NCBI GenBank assembly: GCA_000499405.2
Contig: HG738139.1
Coordinates: 7,154,616 to 7,218,615 of the forward strand
Length of the DNA: 64,000 nt
Direction of reading: 5' to 3'
DNA from: Onchocerca volvulus
Lineage: Eukaryota > Nematoda > Chromadorea > Rhabditida > Onchocercidae
The stretch's first letter is position 1, and each line of letters opens with the position of its first letter. Of the stretch, positions 1-16,872 are shown piece by piece. A program made the position numbers and the translations under genes. Under the pieces are notes generated by a model, which saw only the letters and a program-made list of their open reading frames with translations, had not been told where the DNA came from and did no database searches.

Positions 1-131
1 GTCAGCACAAAGAAGTACCAACCAGGTCGACCTATGTATCTCTATCAGTGAAATGAAATTGTCCGATTTCCTGATACACATATCCAAAGAACCTAACTCA
101 TAACAACATTCAACAGAACAAATTGCCAAAT

Positions 132-2345
132 TTAACATAGCAGTGAACGAGAAAGAATGAAATCTTTGATCTCGTCCTGAGTGAACATTCCGATGTCAAT
201 CTTTTCCATTTTCGGTGTCCATCTACTTGTTGTCGGTTCCAGTGGTACTTGATGATTCCGTTCCAGGTTTTCTGAAGAATAGACATGTTCTGCATGCTTG
301 TCCCATCCTGCCAATACTCTGAGCGGACATGCACTGGTAGATGATATCTTTGAGAACATTCTGCTCCTTCTTAAGGCTTCAATCACAGATTGTAATGATG
401 CCTTCTTCAATAATAAATTTAAGTTACGTCTAAAACAGCCTGAAGCCGAGGGAATTCCAGGGGAATATCTGAATCCAGACTCAACTCCAAGTCCAGTAGT
501 GCATTCTAAATCATTCTGCATGAAGCTGCTTTCAGAATAATTTCGATTCCATTTTCAATATAGGATTTCTGTAATTTGGTAAATTTACACAACAGTTGTC
601 CATTGACATTTACAAATAACGACCATAGCATAAACGGACAACAGACGGATCAGAGTAAATCGTTAATGACTCACATCGGCAATCCGAGAAATCATCTGCA
701 GAATACTCCGACGATCCTGCTGATATCCTAACCAAGAAAGGAGGAGTATTTTAAATTGTTGGAGTCGTTGTTATTTGTGATTTTAAGTCCATCTCTTCTA
801 AGTCGAAAAAATCACAATACATTCGATTTATAATACCACAACCGAATTTATTACTCATACTAGATTCACGACTGTCTCAGATCAATAATGAAGAATTTTA
901 AACTTTAGCGATACAGAATTGAATTTTTTTCTTATAATTTGAAATAATAAACATATAGATAATAATTAACCATAATAATAATAGTAATAATAATGATAAT
1001 AAGATTAAACCATATCTTATTTGCATAGACAGCAATATGTTAACATAGTGTACAAATGAAATTTAAAATTTTTTAAATTCATATAATAATGAGAGCATAA
1101 CTGCCATAAAATAATTTACGGAAAAAAGAGGAACGAATGAGCTTCTTAAAATTAATAGAAAAACATATAACACACGTGGACAGATTGCAAGAAAATATTT
1201 CTGACCTCCTTAAAATTTATCATTATAAATAAAAAGTATAATTCCGATCATAATCTTATCCACAATAGTTACACAGGTAATGAATAAAAATAGAGTAGTA
1301 AAAAAAAATTCATTTCGAAATATACTTCCCATAATATATCTTTCATACCTTTTCATCATACCATGATTTATAATTTTTGGTAATCATTACCATTCCCTTC
1401 ATCTCACTTCCTTTCCATACTTCTTTTTTCTTCTTTAACCACTTATGTAAATAATATTTTATTCAAAACAATAAAATTTATTTCCTGATTGAAAAAAGTA
1501 TGGATACAGGCGCTATAATAATAAATTAAAAAATTGTAAAGAAATGATGAAACAATTGCGAATATTTTCGAAATGAAGATAACAGTTTGTTAAAAGGATG
1601 TAATGTAAAGCTATTATGACTATTAGCATATAAAATCGAAATATAGCATATAAAATGAATGCATTTTTTTTGCCAAAATTATAAGTGGAATAAAATTATA
1701 GAATATGTTCCTAATGATATGCAACATCTTCAATAGAAAATGAATGAAACAAGCAAAATTTGCTAAAATTCCGAGATATTTCTATAAATTTTTTCATGAG
1801 TTTTATGAAAAATCCTTTATCCCATAAGAGAATTTACTATTAATATTTCAAGAATATTATAATATATCACATCGTTTTTTTTTATGAAGTTTATCGCGAG
1901 GCATTGCATCACCACCGGAAGCATTTCCTTTCAGAGTACCACCTTTTCTCCGTTTTATTTCACGCATCAAGTCATAAAATACCTGAAATTCAAATTTTTT
2001 GAAATGCAATGCTTTTTTACGGAATATTTCAGAAAACCTCCGCTAGCTTCCTGTCAAGTTAGAAATCCCTAAATGACTTTTTGCTTAATTGATAAAACTT
2101 CCAATTTCTAACAAACCGTGAATGATTATGATAAAAGAGAAATTTGTTTCTACTTTTAAATTTACAATGACTCCAAATAAAACAAGTATAAAAAAACTGA
2201 ATGAACTGAGAATAAAGGATTATTATTCATCGCAGATACAAACAACCAAAGAACAGAATATACTGAAGGATTTAATTGAAATTTTTACAGCTAATTTTAA
2301 ATCATTTTCAAGTATCTGTTCCTCATCGAAAGTATCTGTTCCCAT
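132..2345 (-). CDS. Unrecognised 172-aa protein, three exons
   Basis: I do not recognise this protein. Three exons join in phase on the minus strand: 2345-2264, 727-675 and 515-132. The first starts at an ATG 16 bases after a TTTCTAG acceptor-like site, which fits a trans-spliced start. The middle exon has a strong acceptor (TTGGTTAG) and a GTGAGT donor. The last exon is a 384-base open frame with much higher GC than its surroundings and ends in TAA. The product is mixed polar with an acidic N-terminus (DEEQ), a basic middle (KKAS, LRRSR) and a C-terminal end FILSRSLLC. I see no signal peptide, membrane segment or known motif. It lies downstream of the Ral gene on the same strand, so the two may share an operon. 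The first exon contains a 12-base direct repeat (GAACAGATACTT twice). The terminal exon is well supported; the first exon and the start are less certain. Confidence 0.5.
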
Positions 2346-2782
2346 GTCCCTGTTAATCAGCCTAGAAATCAAAGAAGGAAACGAAAATAACTGAAACTGA
2401 ACACAGCAGTTAGATACAAATTACACACCGAAATATTTAATTACTTATCTTTAGAGAATAATTTTAAAATGTGGTAAATAATCATTGCAAAAATGCATCA
2501 ATTTGCTGCCAAATTCGTTTAAAATTACTTTAATTACAAGTAATTTCCCAATCGTCTTTCCATAATAGGATGTCATTGTGACAGGAAATAATTTTGAAAT
2601 ATTACATATGCTGAGATTTCTCTCAATAATAGAATGAAAATTATTAAAAAATTATTAAAAAATTGAAGCATTTAAAAGTTTTTTTTCTTCTTTTATTATT
2701 TGACAAATAGTACTAATTCTTTCCCACTTTGCCGGTTATCACTTTGTTTAGTATGTTTTCATAAACAGTAAGCAAACAGTAC

Positions 2783-7180
<4,398 letters not shown>

Positions 7181-8096
7181 TGGTATTAAATGGCCAGGCC
7201 TCAATTCAGCGATCACTCCACCAGTAGCAGCACCACGCTCGATATCACAATTCTTCCCAGCTGTTTCAGATTTGCTAAAGGCTGATGTTAAACCACACAA
7301 ATCCAATAAACTCATAGTAAACCAAGTCAACCAAGACCAAAGATCTTTGCAACGTTCTTTGATCCAACACCAACAAAACTGAGCACGACTGCGTAAATCT
7401 TCCATCTTTTTTTTTTTTTTTTTGATTACACTGTGAAGAAAAATGCAGAAAATATAACAAAATTAGTCAGAAATCAATCTAAGGTGGTAGAGTTTCAGCA
7501 AAATGAAGATAGTTATTAACCATATGCAGCACACTAATAATAACTGAGAAGACAATTAAAGGGAAAAAATAGATTTGGAAGAAAACTTAATTTCTTGATG
7601 AATAATCTGATGTGAAAAATTTGATATCAAAGATCGAGCGAAAACTTCGAATTCACGAAATTTCCCTCGGATGTAACAAGTTTGGATAACTAGATTAATA
7701 TTCTTCCTGGTTTCTGATTTCCAGTAATAATGAAAAGAATAAGGAATCAGTAATGCGCATTGAGAATAACAAGTAACAGCGATAAACAACTGGCCAATAA
7801 ATTATCTCCAATCAAATAGAAAATAGGTGATTCCAGGTTAATTCCAGGTTAGCAGGTTAGCAGATGTTGAGAGAAGAATCGAACACTGAGGATACTGCTA
7901 CTGTCACCATAAACAGCACCAGCAAAGACTTCCCATTCTTCTACATTACACTCCACCCATCGAAAAAGGCAAAAGAAATGACATCAACGATGACAGTGAC
8001 ATCCTTCTCAGCAGTATGTATGCATACAAATAAGTGCATCATTATATTAATTGAAGATACCTGGCAGGTATGCATGTACAGGATGAAAGGATACAG

Positions 8097-8119
8097 AGAG
8101 AGGGAGAGAGAGAGAGAGA
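8097..8119. repeat. (GA)n microsatellite
   Basis: Short GA-rich tract ending in about eight GA units, in an otherwise featureless region. Confidence 0.85.
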
Positions 8120-9584
8120 AAAGGATTTAGAAAGTATGCCATTGGCAAGGACAATTACAAGTTAGAAGTTTACTGATATCAAAGGTCATCGAAACAAACA
8201 GCAATCACAAATCATTCCCATGCAGTCCTGTTATTTCATCCAACATTCGCAATTATTCATTCCATTGTTAATAATCATTCATTAGCAAATGAACATCACA
8301 TTCACTCATTACTTCCATTTTCACTCTTCTAGCAAAGGAGATGGTTTTTGTCTCTTATTATTCACTATCAATATACCTCAGAAAGTCAAATCTTCTGAGA
8401 ATCAAAAATTTTTAACATTTTTAGACTTTTGATTCTAAAAAACTTTTTTAGAGTATTAAAATCTAAATTTCAGTCTGCAAAGTACCTGATCATTTTTATA
8501 TAACTCATATGGCAGTTCACTCATTTCTGTAATGAATCAATTTGCATATTTTTTAATTCCAAAATCACTGATTTCAATCACTTCAGCATTTTTTAGAACA
8601 TATGATAAAACGAATGGGCTATCAGGGAAGCATACTTAATTGAGAAGTTCTATATATTAAACCGACCAAATGAATTTCTTTACCAACTATTCTCTTCTCA
8701 ATCATCAAAAAATATTCAAGGCAGCAATTTCCAAAGATAACGAAAAAATAATGTGTAAAATTCCATTCCATGTCCATAAAATTATAAATCGCTCTATCCT
8801 AGATTTTCAACAAATTCATACTCAATTTTGAGCATTTCAATGTCACCGCAGAATGTTTGGTTATGCTATTTTCCTCTCTTTCTTCACGCTCTCTTTTTTT
8901 TTTTTTTTTTTTTTTTTTTTCGTAATTTACTAGATCTTTTGGGAACTATGTTTATCTTTTCCTAAAAAAGATAAACAGATAATCATTATGTTTGATCAAA
9001 ATTATTTAACAATAAGCTGAGAGTACAACTAATGTTTTAATACAGAAAATATCAGAAATTAAAACCATAAGTGTTATTAGTCATGGTGTTAATGTTCGAT
9101 TCCTATCCTAACAGTTCATAAATAGAAGCATAGCCTTTCGATTTATGTTATAAAATGAATGAAGAAGGGTATTTTAAAATCAAACTTACTGAAGTAAATA
9201 AAAAGCCATAATCTTGGCTACATTAATCCTTTTACACAAAGTCAAGCAATTTTTACTAATTCGTGACAAAATAGAAGAATTTCCAATTTTTTTTCGAAAT
9301 AAAATTTGAATATGATCAAAGAGATTTTTACACAGTGCCAAATCCTTAACAAAAGCATTAATTTCCAGATAGTTACAGAACAGAACTTTATATTTGATGC
9401 TATTTGACAGTTCTATGTTACTTGTTTTAAAGTCCGTAAACCGGACAATTTCTTATCTACACAGACAATGGAAAAACAAAAACTATTGTATACCCACAAG
9501 CATTATGAAATTAAACGTATTAGAAAAGTGCACTTACTCTTTTCTTTCTTCACCACTTAACCAACTGAGCTACAGAAACGCGTG

Positions 9585-9715
9585 TATATAAAAAGTGTAT
9601 AAAAGCCATCCGCGTATTCAAATGCTACGTTGTGTCAAAATTTCAAAGCAATCGATGAGAACTTTCGGAGATTTAAGATTTCGAACAAATGAACATTTAC
9701 ATTTCTATTTACATA
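9585..9715 (-). repeat. Dispersed repeat, copy D (partial)
   Basis: On the minus strand this matches the repeats at 23410-23735 and the inverted copy at 46205-46400. The shared core has a region around CCGATTG, then TTTTGACACAA, then TTCGAATACGCG. It keeps a TCTCCGAAAGTTCT block that the other copies show only partly. At its low-coordinate side (9561-9572) is a stretch identical to a tRNA A box, with no B box. The family is spread over both strands of the window, so it is mobile or formerly mobile. Confidence 0.7.
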
Positions 9716-12700
9716 GATTAATTTTAAAAAATCATGTTATATGGCTATAAATTGCTACTACGTGACAATGAATAACATTAATTTTTCTCTCTCATCGCAT
9801 AGAAATAGAGCTGAAATTAAATGAAATAATGTTGGAAGGAAGCGATTTCTATTCACAGAGAAATGAAATCCAAGCAGAGATATTCTTCTGACTTGTGTGC
9901 TTATATAATGTTATGGTTGGCTCGGATTCGAATAGATTTATTCTGTTATTTGATAAAAAAATGCTATTGTAATCCATTATTTTAATGAATCGAACTAATT
10001 AGTTTTATTACCAGAAATAAAAAAAGACAGAGAAAGGTAAAATGATGGGAAGAAGAAATACCAAACCATTCTCATCTATAACAGCTGCAAAAATTTCACA
10101 CCTATCTTCTAATGAAATAATGAAAACCTATAAAAGAAAACGAGGAAAATTTGAAATAAAATGAATTCAAGATGAAATGAAATAAAATATGCGAAAAATG
10201 GTAGTAATAAAACACAAAATAATCCAAAACATTTTGAAGAGGTTCAGGATAAGGGGAGAAAAAGCTGAGATGAATTATGTACGAGATGAATTAGTTAATC
10301 AATAAAAAACAATAGATTCGTGAAAATCATCGCACTGTTTAGCAAGATGGAATAAAATAATTTTGGATTTATTTTTATTAATTTTTGATTCGAACAAATA
10401 TTTTAAATAATTCCCAGAATTAGGTAAAACAATACGGATAGCAGCTAGATATAGGATCGTTTACACCACTAATTGATTATTTCCTTTCCATTTTCCGGTC
10501 TACATTCCTCCTTCGTCCTATTCTATGACATAATATCTTCCTTACCCTCCATCAATTGTCTTCTAAACTGACTTTTCAAATTTCAAGTCATTTGATATTC
10601 TGTTATGTAGCGTGTTTATTTTGATATTCTCTAATAACTGATTGTAATATAAACGAAAAATCACCATCCCGTCAATCAATAAAATTTCGTGATTATGTTA
10701 TATGCTCAGCTGCCGGTTTGTTTTGTATCATCACTGAGGGTGAAGATTTTCATACCTTTCTCATCGCCAATGAACAAAGGATGTAAAAGGATAAAAATTA
10801 AAATCTTAGTATTAACAAATCAGATTCCTTAGGAATGAAATAAGTTTTTTCTAACACACAAAAATCCCGAACTTTGTTGAGAACTTCACTGCAGAAAAGT
10901 TTAATAACTCCAAACCATATAGTCTGAAATATTTGAACAAACGAAGTAAATGAAAAAGAGAAAGGCACTAATACGTTGAGAGGATAATTGCTGCCGCCTA
11001 CCAGAAAGTAAAAAAAAAAAGCTTAAAAGTGGAGAGCAAGATGACTTCAACGTGATCAAAACCATCAACATCGCGAAAAAAATCGATGCCCCAATGGAAA
11101 TCTCTTTGCATGTCAAAATATGATACAAAAAAATCATAAAAATATCTGCTGAACAATAACGATTCTGCACCACAAATGAAGCAATCTATGAAGATAGAGA
11201 AGTGTGGCTAATCAAACATCGTTCAATCAAGTTTCATATCATCAGAAGTACGTATGGGTAAGACTTGAGAAAAAATTCATGGACAACCATGACTGTCAAC
11301 ACTATCGAAATAATGCAATGGAAAGCACAAATTTCTTGTATTCAGCATCGATTGATTGCTATTCTTCGGCTTTTTATAGAAAATCTCAAAGCGAGTATTA
11401 GATCAAATAAACGCGAACAATAAAATATGCTGCAATCATTGAACAACCAATACAAACAAATAGAATCTTTCCGACGATGCAGATTCGATTGATCTTTGTT
11501 AATATCTTCAGATAAAAGTAATTAAGGCTTAGTTATGAAAAGCATTAGTAATCGTGGTAAACATAGCATAGTTGTCAAACTTCCAACACCAATAATCAAG
11601 CGTTTGTTTATGCTTATTCAACAACGACGAACTAAAAGTAAACGTTTTGTTATGAAACTGAGATAAAGTTTCTATGGAAAGCCAGAATATTCGATTTCGA
11701 ATGAAAAAAGAAAAGCAAAGAATCTTACCAAATATACTACTTATTGTAACTTCAAATCGATTAAAATCTCCAAAAATTCGAAAATTGTCCTGATGTTAGA
11801 CAATCATCTCTCTTCTGTCTAATTCGATAAATTGAATTGCAATTAATCAGGATAACTATTCATAGAAATTTGCAACATATACAGTTAGTTACTTTCTCTT
11901 CTTCTTGCTCTACTGTCAAGGAATTCATTTTTTTTAAAAGTAATTTGCACCAACCTGAACAATCCAAATCGACCTTTCAGCAGTATCGGAAACTGATCTT
12001 TTATCCCCGCGCTCTTAAAAAAAAATCAAGGACAGTAAAGGAGATAAAAGGAAAGTGTGGATGAAAGAAATATCCAGAATAATGAATTCAACATGGAAAG
12101 AATATCAATCATCCCGGAACTTCACTTCTATCTATCCTGTTTAATGCAAGTAAGCAGAAACAAATGAAAGAAATCGATTCTCATTAAATCAATCAATCGC
12201 CATTTCAGCATTTGATGGATGGAAATCTTTTCCTTCCTCACTTTCACGTCGATGAAGTTGGCTAATTTCTTGACAGTTTTGAACAGAGTAATCAATCAAT
12301 ACAACTGAAACGAAAATATATTCTCTCCTGAAGTATGCTTTGTGAAGTTTTCATTTATATAACTCTACGCAACATACTTAACATAGCTCACGTAATCAAT
12401 TTATTATTATGTACGCGGCGGTAAATACGTATACATTCAGCCGATCAAATAATTCCTAATTGGTGTCAGTTCTTCCAATAGTTACCGTCACTATCAATAG
12501 AATCACTGTCATCCTTGGCAGATTATCAAAACAGTTATATTACCATCCATGTCGTCATCACTGTCATCTTATTAATATTCATTTGCCATCTGAGCGGAAT
12601 CTCAGAATGCTAGAGGAGTTTGAATTTTCAGAGCAAAACTTCTGCATGATAAAGTTAAATTCGGAAGAACTGATTTCATTTCGACTTCATCATGATAAAT

Positions 12701-15700
12701 GAAAAAGCTAATCGGAACAAATATTGTCCACAATTTGTAATGATTCACTCAATTCCTAAAGCTTCTTATCAGATAAAATCAATCTCAGAACGAACAAAAT
12801 GACATCACTGAGTGTTAGCAAGTTATTCTGATCAAATCAAAGATATTTCTTTAAAATATTTCTTTAACAGATATTTCAACAGTTAGGAAGACATATCGTC
12901 CTAATATCTATGTTAAAACAACAACTCATTCTATTACTGCTTGTGACACAATCCAAACACAATCAAGAGTACCACAGTGATTTCAACAAAGCAAAACAGT
13001 AGATTAAATTTGTAAAAATTTCACTAATGACTCATACAATCGAAGTCGATTTCAATCGTCGTTATAGAAAAGTCTCTCTCACTTTCTCCCTCTCTTTATC
13101 ACTCTCATTCTTGGCATTACTAATTTCGTGACAAAATGATGACACTAATTGTTAATTTTAAAGTAAACAAGTAAGCATAATGTTAGAATTTTCATTTTAC
13201 TTGTCAAATAAATGGTAACAAAATAGTATCAAATAAAGGTAGTCAAATAAATAATGAGGGCAAATATTTTCGTATATCATTCTTTATCAATGTTAAATAT
13301 TAAAAACTGTCACTGAAATTATATCAAATAAACAAGATGAGGAAAAAATATAAGTACACCAATACACTAATCTTATAAGTGATGATTCACAAATAATTTG
13401 ATATCAATTAAATGATCGGTTATATCAGTCCAACACGTAATACGAACCAACGTTATACTCGCCATGAGAAAAATGGCAGGATTCTTTTTTCAATCCTTTC
13501 TTTCGCTTAAAAAAATCACATTTTTTTTCCAGTTAAAGGGTCAAAAACCGACTTCAGAATTCTATTTCAGCAACTTAAGAGATAAGAAAATGTTATTCAG
13601 TTGAAAAGTGAGGTAGAATTTGTGCCTTAGAAACTTCACGTAAGCCAAGTATCGCAGAAAAATTAAAATTAGAGATGAGCATGAAATTGGGAGATAAGGA
13701 GAGATTATAAAAATAATCTGTCCGTATGAAAAATGCTTGCGAAAATGAAATGATAGAAATCGCACACAAATTTCAAATGAATTAGTTCCTTTTCATACTT
13801 TCAATCTCTCAGATAAAATTCTAAACCCGCAGTTTTTTTCTTCCCTCTCCTTTATCGCTGCCACGATTATGCTCAGGAAATAGCAGCTAATCAAATCTTG
13901 AAGAAATAAGGCATTCTTCCAGTCTTGAATATTTTTTTACATGAAAAAAAAGAGCAAGGGAAAATTGTTTGTTTTTTCTCATATTGAGGATCGTTCATTC
14001 CAAATATCATTCCCAGGACTGTTAAGCATGATGAATTCATCTTGACTGTTTTTGAGTCAACAAGAATAAATGATTCACTAAATTCATATCGTCAAAAAAA
14101 GAACATATATAATGTATAAACAATAATGCAAAAGCATAAACTGAATATAGTACTGAATTTTTGAATATCATAATTTTGGGATTTTTGAAGTAAATTTTTC
14201 TATCAATTATTACACTAAGAACGAAGATAATGATAGAGTGAAGATAATGATTTATACTGATTAGAAGTGCAAGGGACAAGGTAATTATGACTTCATCAAC
14301 AAAGTAAATATTCGATCTGAAAAACAATACAAGTAATTCGACAAAAATTCCGGAAAAATTTTTTTATCATTAAAGCGTACCTTTAAATTACAAATATGAG
14401 AAAAAAAAGAAAATGTAATAGAAAAAAAAAAGTGATACATAATAACATGAAAAAAAGTAACAAGTAAAATAAAGAGAAAGGATAATAAATTAGTCTTGGC
14501 ATCGAAACGAAAAAATGTGCCCGAGCGCATTTTTAGAGATAAATGGAAAACGTCAAAAAACATTGCTGAATCTATCATTTTAGAAGAGGCGGGAGGACAA
14601 CATTTACCTATCATAAATGGACAACTCGACTATATTCGGCTGGTAATTAATTGATAAATACAGAAATCATATATATTTTATCTGTGAGGATTAGCAAATT
14701 AATTCCCGATACGACTTAAAACAATCTAATTATATCGAAAAGTTCGCCAGCAAATGCTCTCAAATCACTCCTGACATTCATTATTTCTCCTAATTATAAT
14801 ACAATTACCAACTTTTGAAAACATGCCTGTTCAAGATAAACTACTCCCTAAATAAAGAACGGCAAATAGAATGGAAAGAAAATTATTAAAAATCGCTTGA
14901 TAATTATGGATAGGCAGAGCTTTTTAAGAGTGTGAATCTGACAGATTCGCATAGATGCAAGCCATCATATTCTACTCCGCAAGTGCAAAATGTCAAAAAT
15001 ACTTGAATATATCACATGCAACATTTAAATCACATAGTCCTGAAAATGCTACGAATATGAAATCTTGAAAGGAATTTTCAGGAAAAAGATAAAACGATGA
15101 AAATTTAATGGATATGTCTTAGTCTTCTAAAATCCTTTTCTGCACTTTTTGCCTCCTTGAAAACATCAGTCGATCGAATATGAGAGTAGTCAAATTAAGA
15201 CACTAAAAATCAATCGTATATCTTTTTTCATCCCTTAAATTTTCAATTTGAAAAAAAAAAAATGTTAATACAGCTTTTCTTCCTCATTTCTCTTCCTCGA
15301 ATTCAATCCTCTTTCCTCCAACATTTCAAATAAATGTAGTTTAAATTAAAATAGATTATAAAACTCATTATCAAATTTCCAAATCCTACAATACCTGCAA
15401 ATAATATCACGGCAAAATTTAAACTTCACTTTTTACTTTGGCATTAATGACTGAAATACAAAATGAAAAAAGCTGATTCATTCAAATACGATAAATTTCA
15501 TTCACCAATGAAAACTTGAAAAGTAGCAAGTACATTATGGAAAATTTTAGCCAATTCGAAGCAAAAAAAAAATTTCGCTTAAAGAGATTTCGAATGAATC
15601 ATATAAGAAAATTGGAAGAAATCCCAAAAAATCCGTAATTCCAAATTTCATTAGCAATGAAATGATTTCTGAGCAAAATTCATTTCACAATTTTCAGGAA

Positions 15701-16872
15701 AACCTAGTTTTCTTAAAGCTTTTATCTTAACAAATCTTTTATTATAACTGATGAAGTAATACGAGAGAACAATTTTGGAATGCTGTCAAAGCCATAAATT
15801 TGAACAAATAGTAGAAAATACTACGATAAGAAATAACTTTATTCAGATCGGCCGCACTTCAACTATCTTCATTCATTCTTTGACCGTTTAAAAAAAAGTA
15901 TTTTGATTTCAAACAATGAGAAATATATACAGAACATTTGGGACGTTTGGTATTTCTCCAAAAAATTTTCAATTTACATAAGAACTGATATCATGATATA
16001 ACTGGACGAAGGAACGATTAATAAGAAATGTTGCACTTATTAACTTAGATAACGATCATTTTTGTCAGAAAAAAAAATAAAAAATGAAAATAATAAAAAT
16101 GAAAATAAATAAAAAATAAAAAGTAAATAAAAAAGTTTTATCTTTCAAGAATCTAAAAATATAAATCATGGCTACGAAAAATTCTTCCTAAAACTATCTT
16201 TGCCAGGACAACCCTGATCTCATACTGCGATTTTTTAGCTGAAATATCAAATGAGAATATCTCCATATTTTTGACAATTCCAAAAACTGGTAAAAAAATC
16301 TAATGGTAAATTTCTGACAAATTCAGTACTTTCGACACCTTCGTTTTTTGGAATGATTCTACAACGAGTTGTCTTTCAAATAACTGTAACAAGCAGCTGA
16401 ATATTCCAAGCACTTCTAAAAACATTTACTTTAAAATCGAAAAAACTGGCTTAAGCATAAAATCTCAGTTAAGGAGATAAAAGTTGTAGAGTCTAACAAT
16501 TGTTATCTGTTTTAAAATTTAAGAAAAAAAAGAGTTAAATTTTGATTGAGATTAAAGTTATTGTTAATTTTATCACATGTCCAGGTGAGTCTCGATGTGA
16601 AATGAAAAATGAATGTGAAGTTTCTGAATTAATATGAAATTTCATATGAAGTTTCTTCCACATTAGTGATTCTCACATGACAGCCGAAACTTTTTTATGA
16701 ATTCAGTAAATATAACAGTGAAATTCAAAATGGGGAATTATGATCACTTGACCTGCATTAAAGAGTATGTAGATAAGTGAAGACAGCAATTGCAATTGAA
16801 TGACTGTGTTTCATGTAACAGAGTTCAGCAACATCAAAAGAAATGGATATTGAAAGATTTTAATAATACAAC

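Larger units (their letters stand above)
7181..16872. other. Gene-poor stretch upstream of ral-1
   Basis: About 9.7 kb without a supportable gene. At its left end the minus-strand frame of ral-1 exon 1 stays open from 7181 to 7405. That piece is GC-richer than the rest and may be 5' UTR or an N-terminal extension of Ral. The rest is AT-rich with scattered short open frames lacking flanking splice sites or family resemblance. It includes a (GA)n run at about 8097-8119, a 27-base poly(T) at 8894-8920, and a dispersed repeat at 9585-9715. It presumably holds the ral-1 promoter. Confidence 0.6.

Noticed and set aside
760..840. Possible Ral C-terminal exon with FFDL
   Set aside because: The minus strand reads FFDL here, but there is no acceptor before it, the following residues do not fit Ral, and no CAAX end is present.
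7864..8130. 88-codon open frame on the plus strand
   Set aside because: It ends in a (GA)n microsatellite reading RERERE and has no recognisable motif or exon partner.
9551..9580. tRNA gene on the minus strand
   Set aside because: Only the D-arm/A-box is present. There is no anticodon arm, no GGTTCRA B box and no acceptor-stem pairing.
14037..14614. Overlapping hydrophobic minus-strand open frames suggesting a membrane protein
   Set aside because: Phe/Ile/Leu-rich frames are expected by chance from AT-rich DNA, and no start or splice context supports them.
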